NCBI GenBank assembly: GCA_947178505.1
Contig: CAMWYR010000001.1
Span: 1 to 64,000, forward strand
Source: an uncultured Muribaculaceae bacterium
Lineage (GTDB): Bacteria; Bacteroidota; Bacteroidia; Bacteroidales; Muribaculaceae
DNA length: 64,000 bases
Direction: 5' to 3'
The position numbers and the translations under genes are program-made. Numbering within the stretch: position 1 is the stretch's first letter; each line of letters starts with the position of its first letter. The notes below the pieces were generated by a model, which saw only the letters and a list, made by a program, of their open reading frames with translations, ran no database searches and was not told where the DNA came from. Below are positions 51,369 to 61,076 of the stretch, piece by piece.

Positions 51369-52019
51369 TCAGAACGTGTCGCCTAACGGGGAGACTGCAG
51401 GCTCCCGCAGTTTATAGAGCAACATCTTGCGAAGCTGCGGATTGTTGTCGACAATTTGTGAGAATTCCCAATGCTGGCCGGCCTCATCGCGAAGCATTGT
51501 GGAAGTGGTGTCAACATCGGTCAGATTCCATGTCAGCAGGATGGTCTTAATCTTAAGGGCCTTAAGCTTGCGCACGAGCATCTGATGATCGGCATCGCCC
51601 GTGATGAGCACTACGTAGTCGAAATGACGGAAAGTGGCCAGTTCGTAGGCCTCGAGCGCAAACCATACGTCGACGCCTTTCTCAAGCACTTCGGTGGTGC
51701 CGTCGCGCTCCACCTCACGCAGATGCTTGTAATGGAACACAACGTCATTTTCAATGAGTGAATCCTCGAATTTACGCTCATTGTAAAGCAGGTGCTTATC
51801 GTAGGCTTCCTTTACGCGGAAACGGCCCCGGAAATAGTGAGCCTCCGTAATCTGACAATCAGAGATATTTATGCCCTCCTGCATGGCCAGCTCCGAGCAT
51901 ATGAACTCAAAGAGTGAACTCACGCGAATAATCGAGCGGTCGCGGGCTTTGAGCGCACGGTTTACTTTCGCATAATAGCCGCCATCAATGAAGACGCCTA
52001 TCGATATATAGTCATTCAT
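51369..52019 (-). CDS. NYN-domain (LabA/PIN-like) putative nuclease
   Basis: SIGVFIDGGYYAKVNRALK; acidic motif FDYVVLITGDADHQMLVRKLKALKIKTILL. Confidence 0.85.
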   Translation of the reverse strand: MNDYISIGVFIDGGYYAKVNRALKARDRSIIRVSSLFEFICSELAMQEGINISDCQITEAHYFRGRFRVKEAYDKHLLYNERKFEDSLIENDVVFHYKHLREVERDGTTEVLEKGVDVWFALEAYELATFRHFDYVVLITGDADHQMLVRKLKALKIKTILLTWNLTDVDTTSTMLRDEAGQHWEFSQIVDNNPQLRKMLLYKLREPAVSPLGDTF

Positions 52020-52172
52020 AGATAAAAAGTCTGAATATCTTCAAAATTACAATGCGGAGCGGCGATAAAAAGTTCATGCCGCTCCGTATTTAAAGTGAGT
52101 TTACTGGATATTCCGTTTCAGATTCCCTTCTATGCATGAATCATTGAATCCAACGGCTCGTGAAGCCGGCTC

Positions 52173-53630
52173 TCAGGCGTCAGCGAGGTTTCTGAGAATC
52201 TCGGCGAGCAAGTCGTAGCATTCCTTCACGCTGGGAATGTAGGCTTTCTCACCGGGAGAGTGGATATCCTTTAATGTCGGACCGAAACTTACCATGTCGA
52301 GGTCGGGCATTTTCTCAAGGAAGAGGCCGCATTCGAGGCCGGCATGGAGTGCCTCCACTTTCGGATCCTTGCCGAAAAGCTTACGGTAGCTTTCCTCGGC
52401 CACCTTAAGCACGAGCGAGTTGGGATTCGGTTCCCAGCCGACGTAGGCATCGTCGAAAGTCACCTCCGCTCCTATCATTTCAAACAGAGCGGCGATGCGG
52501 TCGGCGATCTCATCACGGCGCGAATCAATCGAACTGCGCTGATGGACTGTGATCTGCATCGTGCTGTTCTCAAGCATTGCGACGGAAGCGAGATTATCTG
52601 AAGTCTCCACCAGTCCGGGAATTGCATCCGACATTCTCTGCACACCCCCCGGGCATGAGAAAAGCGCGGCAATGATGTTGTGAGCCAACTGAGTCTCGAT
52701 TATCTCATGGCGCGGCTTCACCTCATTCAACTCAAGCCGGAAGTCAGGATTTTCGGATGCACCATATTCAGCCTGCAGGGTCCTATAGAATTCAGCAGCA
52801 AAGGCGGCGAAAGCTTCGGCATCTTCCCTTGCCACAAATACGACTGCCTTGGCATCGCGCGGAATGGCGTTGGCGAGTCCGCCTCCCTCGAAGTATGAGA
52901 GTTCGAGGGGTGTACGGCGGTCGGCCTCCCAGAGGAAGCGGGCCAGCTGCTGATTAGCGTTGGCGCGGCCGAGATTTATCTCCATTCCGGAGTGTCCTCC
53001 CTTCAGGCCACCGAGCTCAACTTCATAGCATACGCCGTCGGGAGCGGACTGCATGCGCAGCGGCAGTGAGACATTGGTGATCTTACCTCCGGCACAACCG
53101 ATCACGAGCGAACCCATCTCTTCGGAGTCAAGGTTGAGAAGTATCTTTCCGGTCACGAAACCGGGTTGCAGTCCGTTAGCACCGATAAGGCCCTGCTCTT
53201 CGTCGACCGTCAGGAGCACCTCAAGCGGACCATGCACCATATCGGGATCGATCAGAGCCGCCATGCCTAAAGCACACCCGAGACCATTGTCGGCGCCTAA
53301 AGTGGTGCCGTTCGTACGAACCCAGTCTCCGTCGACCACAGTCTCAATCGGGTCAGTGAGGAAGTCGTGCTTTACGTCGGGGCGCTTCTCAGCCACCATA
53401 TCCTGATGACCCTGTAGAATAACTCCCGGGGCATTCTCATGGCCCGGAGTCGCAGGCACGCTCATCATCACGTTGCCAACCTCATCTGCCTTGGCCTCAA
53501 TTTTATGTTTTGCGGCCCAGCCGAGCAGAAACTCGCGCATCTTGTCGAGATGATGCGTCGGACGGGGCACTTTTGTGATCTGGTCAAAAATCTCCCACAC
53601 GAGGGTGGGCTTCAGGTCTGTGATTTTCAT
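52173..53630 (-). CDS. pepD: aminoacyl-histidine dipeptidase (PepD family), copy 1
   Basis: 485 aa; LKPTLVWEIFDQITKVPRPTHHLDKMREFL; ILQGHQDMVAEK; TTLGADNGLG; LHAGLECGLF. Confidence 0.92.
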   Translation of the reverse strand: MKITDLKPTLVWEIFDQITKVPRPTHHLDKMREFLLGWAAKHKIEAKADEVGNVMMSVPATPGHENAPGVILQGHQDMVAEKRPDVKHDFLTDPIETVVDGDWVRTNGTTLGADNGLGCALGMAALIDPDMVHGPLEVLLTVDEEQGLIGANGLQPGFVTGKILLNLDSEEMGSLVIGCAGGKITNVSLPLRMQSAPDGVCYEVELGGLKGGHSGMEINLGRANANQQLARFLWEADRRTPLELSYFEGGGLANAIPRDAKAVVFVAREDAEAFAAFAAEFYRTLQAEYGASENPDFRLELNEVKPRHEIIETQLAHNIIAALFSCPGGVQRMSDAIPGLVETSDNLASVAMLENSTMQITVHQRSSIDSRRDEIADRIAALFEMIGAEVTFDDAYVGWEPNPNSLVLKVAEESYRKLFGKDPKVEALHAGLECGLFLEKMPDLDMVSFGPTLKDIHSPGEKAYIPSVKECYDLLAEILRNLADA

Positions 53631-53640
53631 AATGTATTAT

Positions 53641-54360
53641 TTATTTTTTATTGCTTTTATAACGCTGATAGGCAGCCGCCATTTTGGTGTGGTAGCCACG
53701 GCGGGCGTAAGAGGTGCCGTTGTATCTTTTCGCAAATCCGGCCCAGTCTTTCTTGCGGAGAAATTCCACCATATTGGAGTTGGTGATGAATTTGGCGAAT
53801 AGTTCGAGCTGAGCGAACTCCGACTGCGACATGAGCTTCACAAACTCATCTACCGACTTGCACCCGCAGGTCTTGTAGTTGAACCCTCCGATCTGGAACA
53901 TTCCCCAGAATGTGCCCATCAGTGCTCCCTGTCCGTTCTTGTGGGCGGCATTGACTAGAAGTGTCCATTCCTGCTTTGCATACCCGGTCAGTCCGGAGGG
54001 AACCTTCATGTGCTTATATGGTTTCTTGTCGACAGCCTTGGGAGCATATACCCTGTACATGGCCGGATCGAAATTGATGGTGGGCACGCCGGGTTGCGAG
54101 AAGCCGTGCATCGTCTTGCCGGCCTCAATCTCCACCACAGCCTTGATTGCGGCCACTTCCACTCCAAGCTGCTTAGCCACGAGCCGGAAGTCGGCATCCG
54201 TCAGACGCGTGTAGCGCGAGTCCTTATCCTCCGCCGGCTCTTCAAGAACGGCGTCAAGCACACTGAGCACCGGGTCGGATGTCGACGGCTCGGCGCCATG
54301 AGCGCAGACCGCCACTACCCACATATATATGGGCAGGAGCAGCTTTGCGTTCAGTTTCAT
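53641..54360 (-). CDS. secreted N-acetylmuramidase-like (DUF3380) protein
   Basis: Signal peptide; VAAIKAVVEIEAGKTMHGFSQPGVPTINFDPAMYRVY; GALMGTFWGMFQIGGFNYKTCG; WAGFAKRYNGTSYARRGYHTKMAAAYQRYK. Confidence 0.82.
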   Translation of the reverse strand: MKLNAKLLLPIYMWVVAVCAHGAEPSTSDPVLSVLDAVLEEPAEDKDSRYTRLTDADFRLVAKQLGVEVAAIKAVVEIEAGKTMHGFSQPGVPTINFDPAMYRVYAPKAVDKKPYKHMKVPSGLTGYAKQEWTLLVNAAHKNGQGALMGTFWGMFQIGGFNYKTCGCKSVDEFVKLMSQSEFAQLELFAKFITNSNMVEFLRKKDWAGFAKRYNGTSYARRGYHTKMAAAYQRYKSNKK

Positions 54361-55814
54361 GCCTCCGCCACTTTCTCGAGCACGCGCGCGAGGTGTTTCC
54401 AGAATTTCTCAACCGTCGGAATGAGAAGTTTTTCGTCGGGAGAATGCACTCCTGTCATCGTCGGGCCGAAGCTCACCATATCCAGATCAGGATACTTGCT
54501 GAGGAAGAGTCCGCATTCAAGCCCGGCGTGGATTGCCTTGATGGCCGGACGCACGCCAAAGAGTTCTTCGTAGGCATCGGCAGAGATCTTCATTATGGGT
54601 GATTTCATATTGGGAGCCCAGCCGGGATAGCCGTCGCTGTGATATACCTTCGCTCCGGCAAGCTGGAAGTGAGCCTCAACCTGACCGGCCACATCATCCT
54701 TGCGGCTTTCCACTGATGAACGCTGGGAAGTCGTGATGCGCACGAGATTTTCATCTATCATCTTCACTGCCGCAAGATTGGTGGAAGTCTCCACGAGACC
54801 CTCAAGATCATGACTCCATGAGAACACTCCGTGGGGCGCTGAATAAATCGCACGCACGAGACGGATTGACGTCTCGGAATCAATGCAGAATTCCGGACGC
54901 TCGGCTGCCTCAACTGTGAGTTCCATTGAGGGCTCGATGCCCTTATATTCGTTAATGATGGCAGTGTGATATTTCTTTAGATATTTCTTAAGTTCCTCAT
55001 GATGGTCGCTGTGAACGCCGAACACTGCATGAGCCTCACGCGGAATCGCGTTGCGCAGATTGCCTCCTTCGATCTCACACACGGTGATATCCCATTTCTG
55101 AGAGCACTCCCAGATGAAGCGGGCGATTATCTTATTTGCGTTCGCACGGCCCAGATGGATATCGGAGCCTGAATGGCCACCGAGAAGACCCGAAACGGAT
55201 ACCCGCATATATGAGAAATGTTCGGGCGTGCAGCTGCGCTGATAAGTGAAATCAGCCGTGGTATCGATGCCGCCGGCACATCCCACGAATATCTCCCCGT
55301 CGTCTTCAGAGTCCATATTGATGAGGAGCTTGCCCGAGATCATATCCTTGCCCAGATTCTCGGCACCTTCAAGGCCGATCTCCTCATTGATCGTGAACAG
55401 AGCCTCGAGCGGACCATGCTTAAGCTCCGGATCAATCATCGCCGCCATGGCAGCAGCTACGCCGATACCGTTGTCGGCGCCGAGGGTCGTCCCGCGCGCC
55501 TTCACCCAGTCGCCGTCTACGTAGGTGTCGATAGGATCTTTGCTGAAATCATGATTACAGTCGCTGTTTTTCTCGCAGACCATATCCATGTGCGACTGAA
55601 GCACAACGGTGGGCGCATTCTCGTGGCCCTTGGTGGCGGCCTTCTTCATAACGACGTTGCCAACTTTATCCGTCTTGGCCTCGATACCGTGATCAGCGGC
55701 AAACTTCAAAAGAAACTCGCGGATTTTTTCCTCATGGCATGAAGGACGCGGAATCTTGGTCACTTCATCAAAGCATTTCCAGATTAATTCCGGTTTAAGG
55801 TCTTTTACTTCCAT
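54357..55814 (-). CDS. pepD: aminoacyl-histidine dipeptidase (PepD family), copy 2
   Basis: 485 aa; LKPELIWKCFDEVTKIPRPSCHEEKIREFL; VLQSHMDMVCEKN; TTLGADNGIGVAAAMA; IHAGLECGLF. Confidence 0.92.
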   Translation of the reverse strand: MEVKDLKPELIWKCFDEVTKIPRPSCHEEKIREFLLKFAADHGIEAKTDKVGNVVMKKAATKGHENAPTVVLQSHMDMVCEKNSDCNHDFSKDPIDTYVDGDWVKARGTTLGADNGIGVAAAMAAMIDPELKHGPLEALFTINEEIGLEGAENLGKDMISGKLLINMDSEDDGEIFVGCAGGIDTTADFTYQRSCTPEHFSYMRVSVSGLLGGHSGSDIHLGRANANKIIARFIWECSQKWDITVCEIEGGNLRNAIPREAHAVFGVHSDHHEELKKYLKKYHTAIINEYKGIEPSMELTVEAAERPEFCIDSETSIRLVRAIYSAPHGVFSWSHDLEGLVETSTNLAAVKMIDENLVRITTSQRSSVESRKDDVAGQVEAHFQLAGAKVYHSDGYPGWAPNMKSPIMKISADAYEELFGVRPAIKAIHAGLECGLFLSKYPDLDMVSFGPTMTGVHSPDEKLLIPTVEKFWKHLARVLEKVAEA

Positions 55815-56043
55815 ATCTAAATTTTACAAGTTATATTTTTCCGAATAAATTCCGATAAAATTGGCGTGGAAACGACCATGAAAAGGCATTGTCTAAGGCT
55901 TCGGGCCGCTCCATCATTTTCAAAGTTAACAAAATATTTGCAGATATCTATCCTATCTGACGAATTTTTAATTAAATTTGCAATTAAAAGAGGGAATAAC
56001 TCTCCCCTACCCTATAAATTAACCGGAACAAATATTAAAAAAA

Positions 56044-56190
56044 GTGAAATTTACGTTGATTGTAACGATAATTTTAGGAATATCATTACTTTTGCTTTTC
56101 GTTTGTCTCGGTGGCAAGAGAGGAGAGAGACGACACCATTGTCATCATGCTCCCACTAAGCCCCGGAAAACTGAAGAAACAGAATCATAA
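56044..56190 (+). CDS. putative 48-aa membrane microprotein with His/Cys-rich basic tail
   Basis: Read by eye from GTG 56044: MKFTLIVTIILGISLLLLFVCLGGKRGERRHHCHHAPTKPRKTEETES*; one TM helix then charged tail; ends 9 nt before the next gene; absent from the ORF track. Confidence 0.55.
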   Translation: MKFTLIVTIILGISLLLLFVCLGGKRGERRHHCHHAPTKPRKTEETES

Positions 56191-56199
56191 CATCATAAA

Positions 56200-56802
56200 A
56201 TGAAAAAAGTTTACAGATACGCCGCCATAGCCATGGCGCTTCTTATCGCAGGTGGCACGGCGGCTTGCAGCCAGGATAAAGACCAGGCTAAGACCAACGC
56301 ACCGGCAAAGGCTAAGTCGGAGAAGACCGCACCTGCGCTTCCCAATTACAGATATGTCGATCTGGACACTATTCTGAGCCGCTATAATCTCGCCAAGGAT
56401 TATAATGAGGAAATGCTGCGCATGCAGAATAATGCTGAAAGCCAGATGAAGCAGCATGAAAATAAAATCAAGAACTTCGCCAACACCGTGCAGCATAAGA
56501 TGCAGAACAACGGGTATCTGAGCGAGGAAGCCTATAAGAGCGACGAGAACAAGATGGCCAATCTTCAGAATGAAGCGCAGAGAAGCATGCAGAACCTTCA
56601 GTCGAACCTCGCCCAGGCTGCGGAAAACGCGCAGAAGACAATCAACGACTCTATCAACGCATTCATCGAAAACTACAACAAGACTCGGGGCTACGACGCT
56701 ATCTTCTTCAAGGCCGCAACTCTCCACATTAATCCTGCTCTTGACATCACCGATGAAGTCGTCGAGGGTCTCAACGCCCGATATAATAAGGTAAAGAAAT
56801 AA
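56200..56802 (+). CDS. OmpH/Skp-like periplasmic chaperone-type lipoprotein
   Basis: Lipobox LIAGGTAACSQ; YRYVDLDTILSRYNLAKDYNEEMLRMQNNAESQMKQHENKIKNF coiled coil. Confidence 0.82.
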   Translation: MKKVYRYAAIAMALLIAGGTAACSQDKDQAKTNAPAKAKSEKTAPALPNYRYVDLDTILSRYNLAKDYNEEMLRMQNNAESQMKQHENKIKNFANTVQHKMQNNGYLSEEAYKSDENKMANLQNEAQRSMQNLQSNLAQAAENAQKTINDSINAFIENYNKTRGYDAIFFKAATLHINPALDITDEVVEGLNARYNKVKK

Positions 56803-56919
56803 CTGTCGTCTCTGACAAAATTCAACCCTTACCTTCGGGGCGGAAAAATAAAAATCCGTTCAGGATTGTTCTAAAGATGGGAGCGCTTGCGTTCCCATCT
56901 GACGTATATACCCGATGAC

Positions 56920-58185
56920 ATGATAGAAGATAACATTATAAATAAGGAAGAAAACGAAAAGACGGTGCTCGTTGGCCTTGCCACGCGCATGCAGAATGAA
57001 GCCAAGACTGCAGAATATCTCGATGAGCTTGCGTTTCTGGCCGAGACGGCCGGCGCCGAGCCGGTGGCACGCTTCACTCAGAAACTCGATTATCCCAACC
57101 CGCGCACTTATGTTGGCACGGGAAAATTGGAGGAAATCCGCCGGTATGTGGAGGATAATGAGATCGGCCTCGTGATTTTCGATGACGAACTGTCGTCGAA
57201 GCAGGTGGCCAATATCGAAAAAGAACTTAAAGTAAAGATTCTTGACCGCACAAGCCTTATTCTGGATATTTTTGCCAAGCGCGCACAGACGGCCACGGCA
57301 CGTACACAGGTGGAACTGGCCCAGTACCAGTACCTGCTTCCGAGACTCACCCGCATGTGGACTCACCTTGAGCGTCAGCGAGGCGGTATCGGTATGCGTG
57401 GACCCGGTGAGACTCAGATCGAGACCGACCGCCGTATAATTCTTGATAAGATAGCGCGCCTTAAGGAAGAACTCGTGGCCATCGACAAGCAGAAGGTCGT
57501 GCAGCGTAAGAACCGCGGCAAGATGACGCGTATCGCACTGGTAGGCTATACCAACGTGGGCAAATCTACGCTGATGAATCTCCTGAGCAAGAGCGACGTT
57601 TTCGCCGAGAATAAACTTTTTGCAACGCTCGACACGACGGTGCGTAAGGTCGTGATCGAGAATCTGCCGTTCCTTCTCTCGGATACAGTCGGCTTCATCC
57701 GTAAGCTCCCTTCGCATCTGGTCGACTCGTTCAAATCAACGCTTGATGAAGTGCGCGAGGCTGATGTGCTGGTGCACGTTGTCGACGTGAGTCATCCTAA
57801 TTTCGAGGAGCAGATCGAGGTAGTGAATAAGACGCTTGCCGATGTTTGCGGTTCGGCTCAGAAGCCTATGATTATGGTGTTCAATAAGATCGATGCCTTC
57901 ACTTATACTCCCAAGGATGACGATGATCTCACGCCGGCAACCCGCGAGAATCTCTCGCTCGACGACTTCCGTAACACCTGGATGAGCCGCATGGACAATA
58001 ATTGCGTCTTCATCTCGGCGAAAGAGAAAATCAACATCGACGAACTGAAAGCCATGCTCTATCAGAAGGCGAAAGAAATTCACACACAGAGATTTCCCTA
58101 CAACGACTTCCTTTATCAGAAATATGATGAGGACGGCGATCCGGAAGTGGAAGACGCTGAAATTCTGGAGGAATCTGCGGATTGA
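56920..58185 (+). CDS. hflX: GTPase HflX
   Basis: RTYVGTGKLEEIRRYV; RGGIGMRGPGETQIETDRR; GYTNVGKSTLMNLL; DTVGFIRKLP; likely ATG 56920 (ORF opened at TTG 56887). Confidence 0.95.
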   Translation: MIEDNIINKEENEKTVLVGLATRMQNEAKTAEYLDELAFLAETAGAEPVARFTQKLDYPNPRTYVGTGKLEEIRRYVEDNEIGLVIFDDELSSKQVANIEKELKVKILDRTSLILDIFAKRAQTATARTQVELAQYQYLLPRLTRMWTHLERQRGGIGMRGPGETQIETDRRIILDKIARLKEELVAIDKQKVVQRKNRGKMTRIALVGYTNVGKSTLMNLLSKSDVFAENKLFATLDTTVRKVVIENLPFLLSDTVGFIRKLPSHLVDSFKSTLDEVREADVLVHVVDVSHPNFEEQIEVVNKTLADVCGSAQKPMIMVFNKIDAFTYTPKDDDDLTPATRENLSLDDFRNTWMSRMDNNCVFISAKEKINIDELKAMLYQKAKEIHTQRFPYNDFLYQKYDEDGDPEVEDAEILEESAD

Positions 58186-58247
58186 TGTCTCCGCTCTTTC
58201 TGCATAGAATGCGTTCTTCGAAAGTTAAAGAAAGAAAGGATTTTGAC

Positions 58248-59993
58248 ATGACTGAAAATACATCCCGGCGCCGCCCGCTGATGTGGTGGGAACAACGCAA
58301 GCTTGAAAACAACGGCTGTTATTCAGCCGACTGGAGTCTCGTGCGTATATGCGACGATACGGATCTTGATAATATTCGCAACGTAGAATTTGTGGGAGCC
58401 GTGTCACTCGGACTTGTCGACGGCTCCGAAGGGGCGAGTATCCAGAATGCACGCCTCGAAAACTGCATGATCGGAGATAATGCCACGATCCGCAACATCG
58501 GCTCTCACCTGCGCAACTGCATTGTCGGTCCCGGAGCGCGTATAGTCGACACGGGCTTGGTGGAATTTGAAGCGGAAGCGATGTGCGGTATCGGCACGGA
58601 AGTGAGCGTGCTTGATGAAACGGGCTCGCGGGCCGTGAGAATATATCCGGGCATGAGTGCGCAGGCCGCACTGCTTATGGCGCGGGCTCCGAAATGGAAC
58701 GAACGTCACATGCTCCCCCGACTGGAGCAAAAGTTTGACAATGAGATTCCACGCCATATAATCGGGGCAAATTCCGTGGTGGAAGGTTGCGGTGCATTGA
58801 TAAACGTGTGTGTGGCGCCGGAAGTAAAGGTTGTTGGCGCCCGCCATCTCCGCAACGGCATGATCATCAATAATGCAGCCCCGGGGAGGTGTCTGGCTTC
58901 AGTGGGCAGCGGTGTCGATGCCGAGAACTTCATCATCGAGGATGGCGTTGCCGACAGCGGCGTCATTCTGCGCAACTGCTATGTGGGCCAGGGCGCGATG
59001 CTTGAGAAGGGCTTCACAGCCCATGATTCGCTCTTCTTTGCGAATTGCTCGCTTGAGAACGGCGAGGCGTGTGCGTTGTTTGCCGGTCCGTATACGGTGA
59101 GCATGCATAAGTCATCTCTTCTTATCGGCTGCCAGACATCATTCATGAATGCCGGAAGCGGCACGAATCAGAGTAACCATATGTATAAGCTCGGACCGGT
59201 ACACTGGGGCATACTCGAACGCGGCGTAAAGACGAGTTCGGATTCTTATCTGATGCTCGGTGCGAAAATCGGAGCTTTCTCTCTGCTGATGGGGCAACAT
59301 AAGACCCATCCTGACTCTTCGCAGTTCCCCTTCAGCTATCTTTTCGGAGATGAGAAAGGCGCCACGGTGGTAGTGCCGGGTGTAATGCTCCGCAGTTGCG
59401 GATTGCTGCGCGACGAGAAGAAGTGGCCCACGCGCGACCGTCGCCTCAAGCGTAAGCTTCCGATGCGCGACAGAATTATCTTCAATGTGCTCAGCCCGCT
59501 TACGGTGGAGAATATGCTGACGGCTATCGACGTAATCGATATGCTGCTCACGCGCCCGGCCGATGATGACCGTTATCTCCGGTATCGCGGCATGAAATTC
59601 ACCAGGGCTTCCCTCGAACGTGCCCGCCACATGTACCAACTTGCGATCTACAAGTATCTGTCTATGCGCCTCGGCGACGGCCCCTTCCCCGAAGCTGCGG
59701 GTCAGGAGGCTACGCAGTGGGTGGATATCGCCGGGCTTCCGATGCCCAGGCCGCTGATGCAAAAAGCCATGGAGACCTCATCGCTTGAGGAGATGGAGGA
59801 GATTTTCGACAAGGCATACAATGACTACGCACGGCTGGAAATGGAATGGATCGGTACGCGCTTCGGTGAGAGCTGGAGGCGCCCGACAGAGGTGATTGCC
59901 GATTATGCAGCTGAATTCGATCGGATGATTGAGGAAGACCGCACCCGCTATCTTGAGGACCTGAATGCGCAGAATGAGATGCTGGCTCTCTGA
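58248..59993 (+). CDS. DUF4954 family left-handed beta-helix/hexapeptide-like protein
   Basis: LMWWEQRKLENNGCYSADWSLVRI; hexapeptide-like NCMIGDNATIRNIGSHLRNCIVGPGARIVDTG; start MTENTSRRR at 58248. Confidence 0.85.
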   Translation: MTENTSRRRPLMWWEQRKLENNGCYSADWSLVRICDDTDLDNIRNVEFVGAVSLGLVDGSEGASIQNARLENCMIGDNATIRNIGSHLRNCIVGPGARIVDTGLVEFEAEAMCGIGTEVSVLDETGSRAVRIYPGMSAQAALLMARAPKWNERHMLPRLEQKFDNEIPRHIIGANSVVEGCGALINVCVAPEVKVVGARHLRNGMIINNAAPGRCLASVGSGVDAENFIIEDGVADSGVILRNCYVGQGAMLEKGFTAHDSLFFANCSLENGEACALFAGPYTVSMHKSSLLIGCQTSFMNAGSGTNQSNHMYKLGPVHWGILERGVKTSSDSYLMLGAKIGAFSLLMGQHKTHPDSSQFPFSYLFGDEKGATVVVPGVMLRSCGLLRDEKKWPTRDRRLKRKLPMRDRIIFNVLSPLTVENMLTAIDVIDMLLTRPADDDRYLRYRGMKFTRASLERARHMYQLAIYKYLSMRLGDGPFPEAAGQEATQWVDIAGLPMPRPLMQKAMETSSLEEMEEIFDKAYNDYARLEMEWIGTRFGESWRRPTEVIADYAAEFDRMIEEDRTRYLEDLNAQNEMLAL

Positions 59994-60081
59994 ATGAGAA
60001 AAAGGTTGGTTATCTCACCTTTTTCTGCAGGTATTCAATTACAAACCGCTGAATATTTATTAATTGACATTGGATAGTGTT

Positions 60082-61032
60082 ATGGCAAAGATATATGAAA
60101 GTCTGACAGAACTTGTGGGTAATACTCCCCTTCTGGAAGTGAAGGCTATTGAAAGGGATGAGAATCTGAAGGCGAGAGTGCTCTTGAAGATTGAAGCCTC
60201 TAACCCCGGAGGAAGCGTTAAGGACCGGGCGGCTCTGGCTATGATCGAGGCCGCAGAGAAAGATGGCCGGCTTAAACCGGGGTCGGTAATCGTGGAGGCT
60301 ACAAGCGGCAACACCGGTATCGGTCTGGCATGGGTGGCATCCGTAAAGGGCTACCGGACAATCATAACGTTGCCCGATACGATGAGCAAGGAACGCCAGA
60401 ATCTTCTGAAGGCTCTTGGAGCTACGCTGGTGCTTACCCCCGGCGCGGAAGGCATGAAAGGCGCGATCAGGAAGGCTGAGGAGATCCGCGACACGACTCC
60501 CGGTGGTATTATCCTCCAGCAGTTTGAGAATCCGGCCAATCCGGAAATTCATCGTCTCACGACAGGCGAGGAAATCTGGCGCGATACTGACGGAGAAGTT
60601 GACTTTCTTGTCGCCGGCGTGGGCACCGGTGGCACCCTGAGCGGATCGGCCGAGGCTCTTAAGGCACATAACCCTGCCGTAAAGGCCGTTGCTGTCGAGC
60701 CTACCGGTTCTCCGGTGCTGTCGGGTGGTAATCCCGGGCCTCATAAGATTCAGGGAATCGGAGCGGGATTCATTCCCGCCAATTATCATTCCGACGTAGT
60801 AGATGAAGTGATTCAGGTCACCGACGAGGAGGCCGTGCTCGCTGCCCGCCTGCTCGCTCAGAAAGAGGGTCTCTTAGCCGGAATTTCTTCCGGCGCCGCT
60901 CTGAGCGCTGCCCTGAAGCTGGCGCGCCTGGAAGAGAATGCCGGAAAGACCATTGTGGCTATTCTCCCCGACACAGGCGAACGCTATCTCTCCACCGTTC
61001 TTTTCGACTTCGATTCATATCCGGAGAAGTAA
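60082..61032 (+). CDS. cysK: cysteine synthase A
   Basis: EASNPGGSVKDRAALAMIEAAE; ATSGNTGIGLAWVA; GVGTGGTLSGSAEAL. Confidence 0.95.
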   Translation: MAKIYESLTELVGNTPLLEVKAIERDENLKARVLLKIEASNPGGSVKDRAALAMIEAAEKDGRLKPGSVIVEATSGNTGIGLAWVASVKGYRTIITLPDTMSKERQNLLKALGATLVLTPGAEGMKGAIRKAEEIRDTTPGGIILQQFENPANPEIHRLTTGEEIWRDTDGEVDFLVAGVGTGGTLSGSAEALKAHNPAVKAVAVEPTGSPVLSGGNPGPHKIQGIGAGFIPANYHSDVVDEVIQVTDEEAVLAARLLAQKEGLLAGISSGAALSAALKLARLEENAGKTIVAILPDTGERYLSTVLFDFDSYPEK

Positions 61033-61076
61033 GCGGGCGGCAATCAATTTTTCATCTACTCCTAACTACCCTACAC

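Noticed and set aside
56185-56727. 180-aa minus-strand ORF opposite the OmpH-like gene
   Set aside because: The plus-strand lipoprotein has a signal peptide and family resemblance; the antisense frame shows hydrophobic runs derived from coiled-coil codons.
57736-58083. Antisense ORFs within hflX and DUF4954
   Set aside because: Shadow ORFs opposite clearly conserved proteins.
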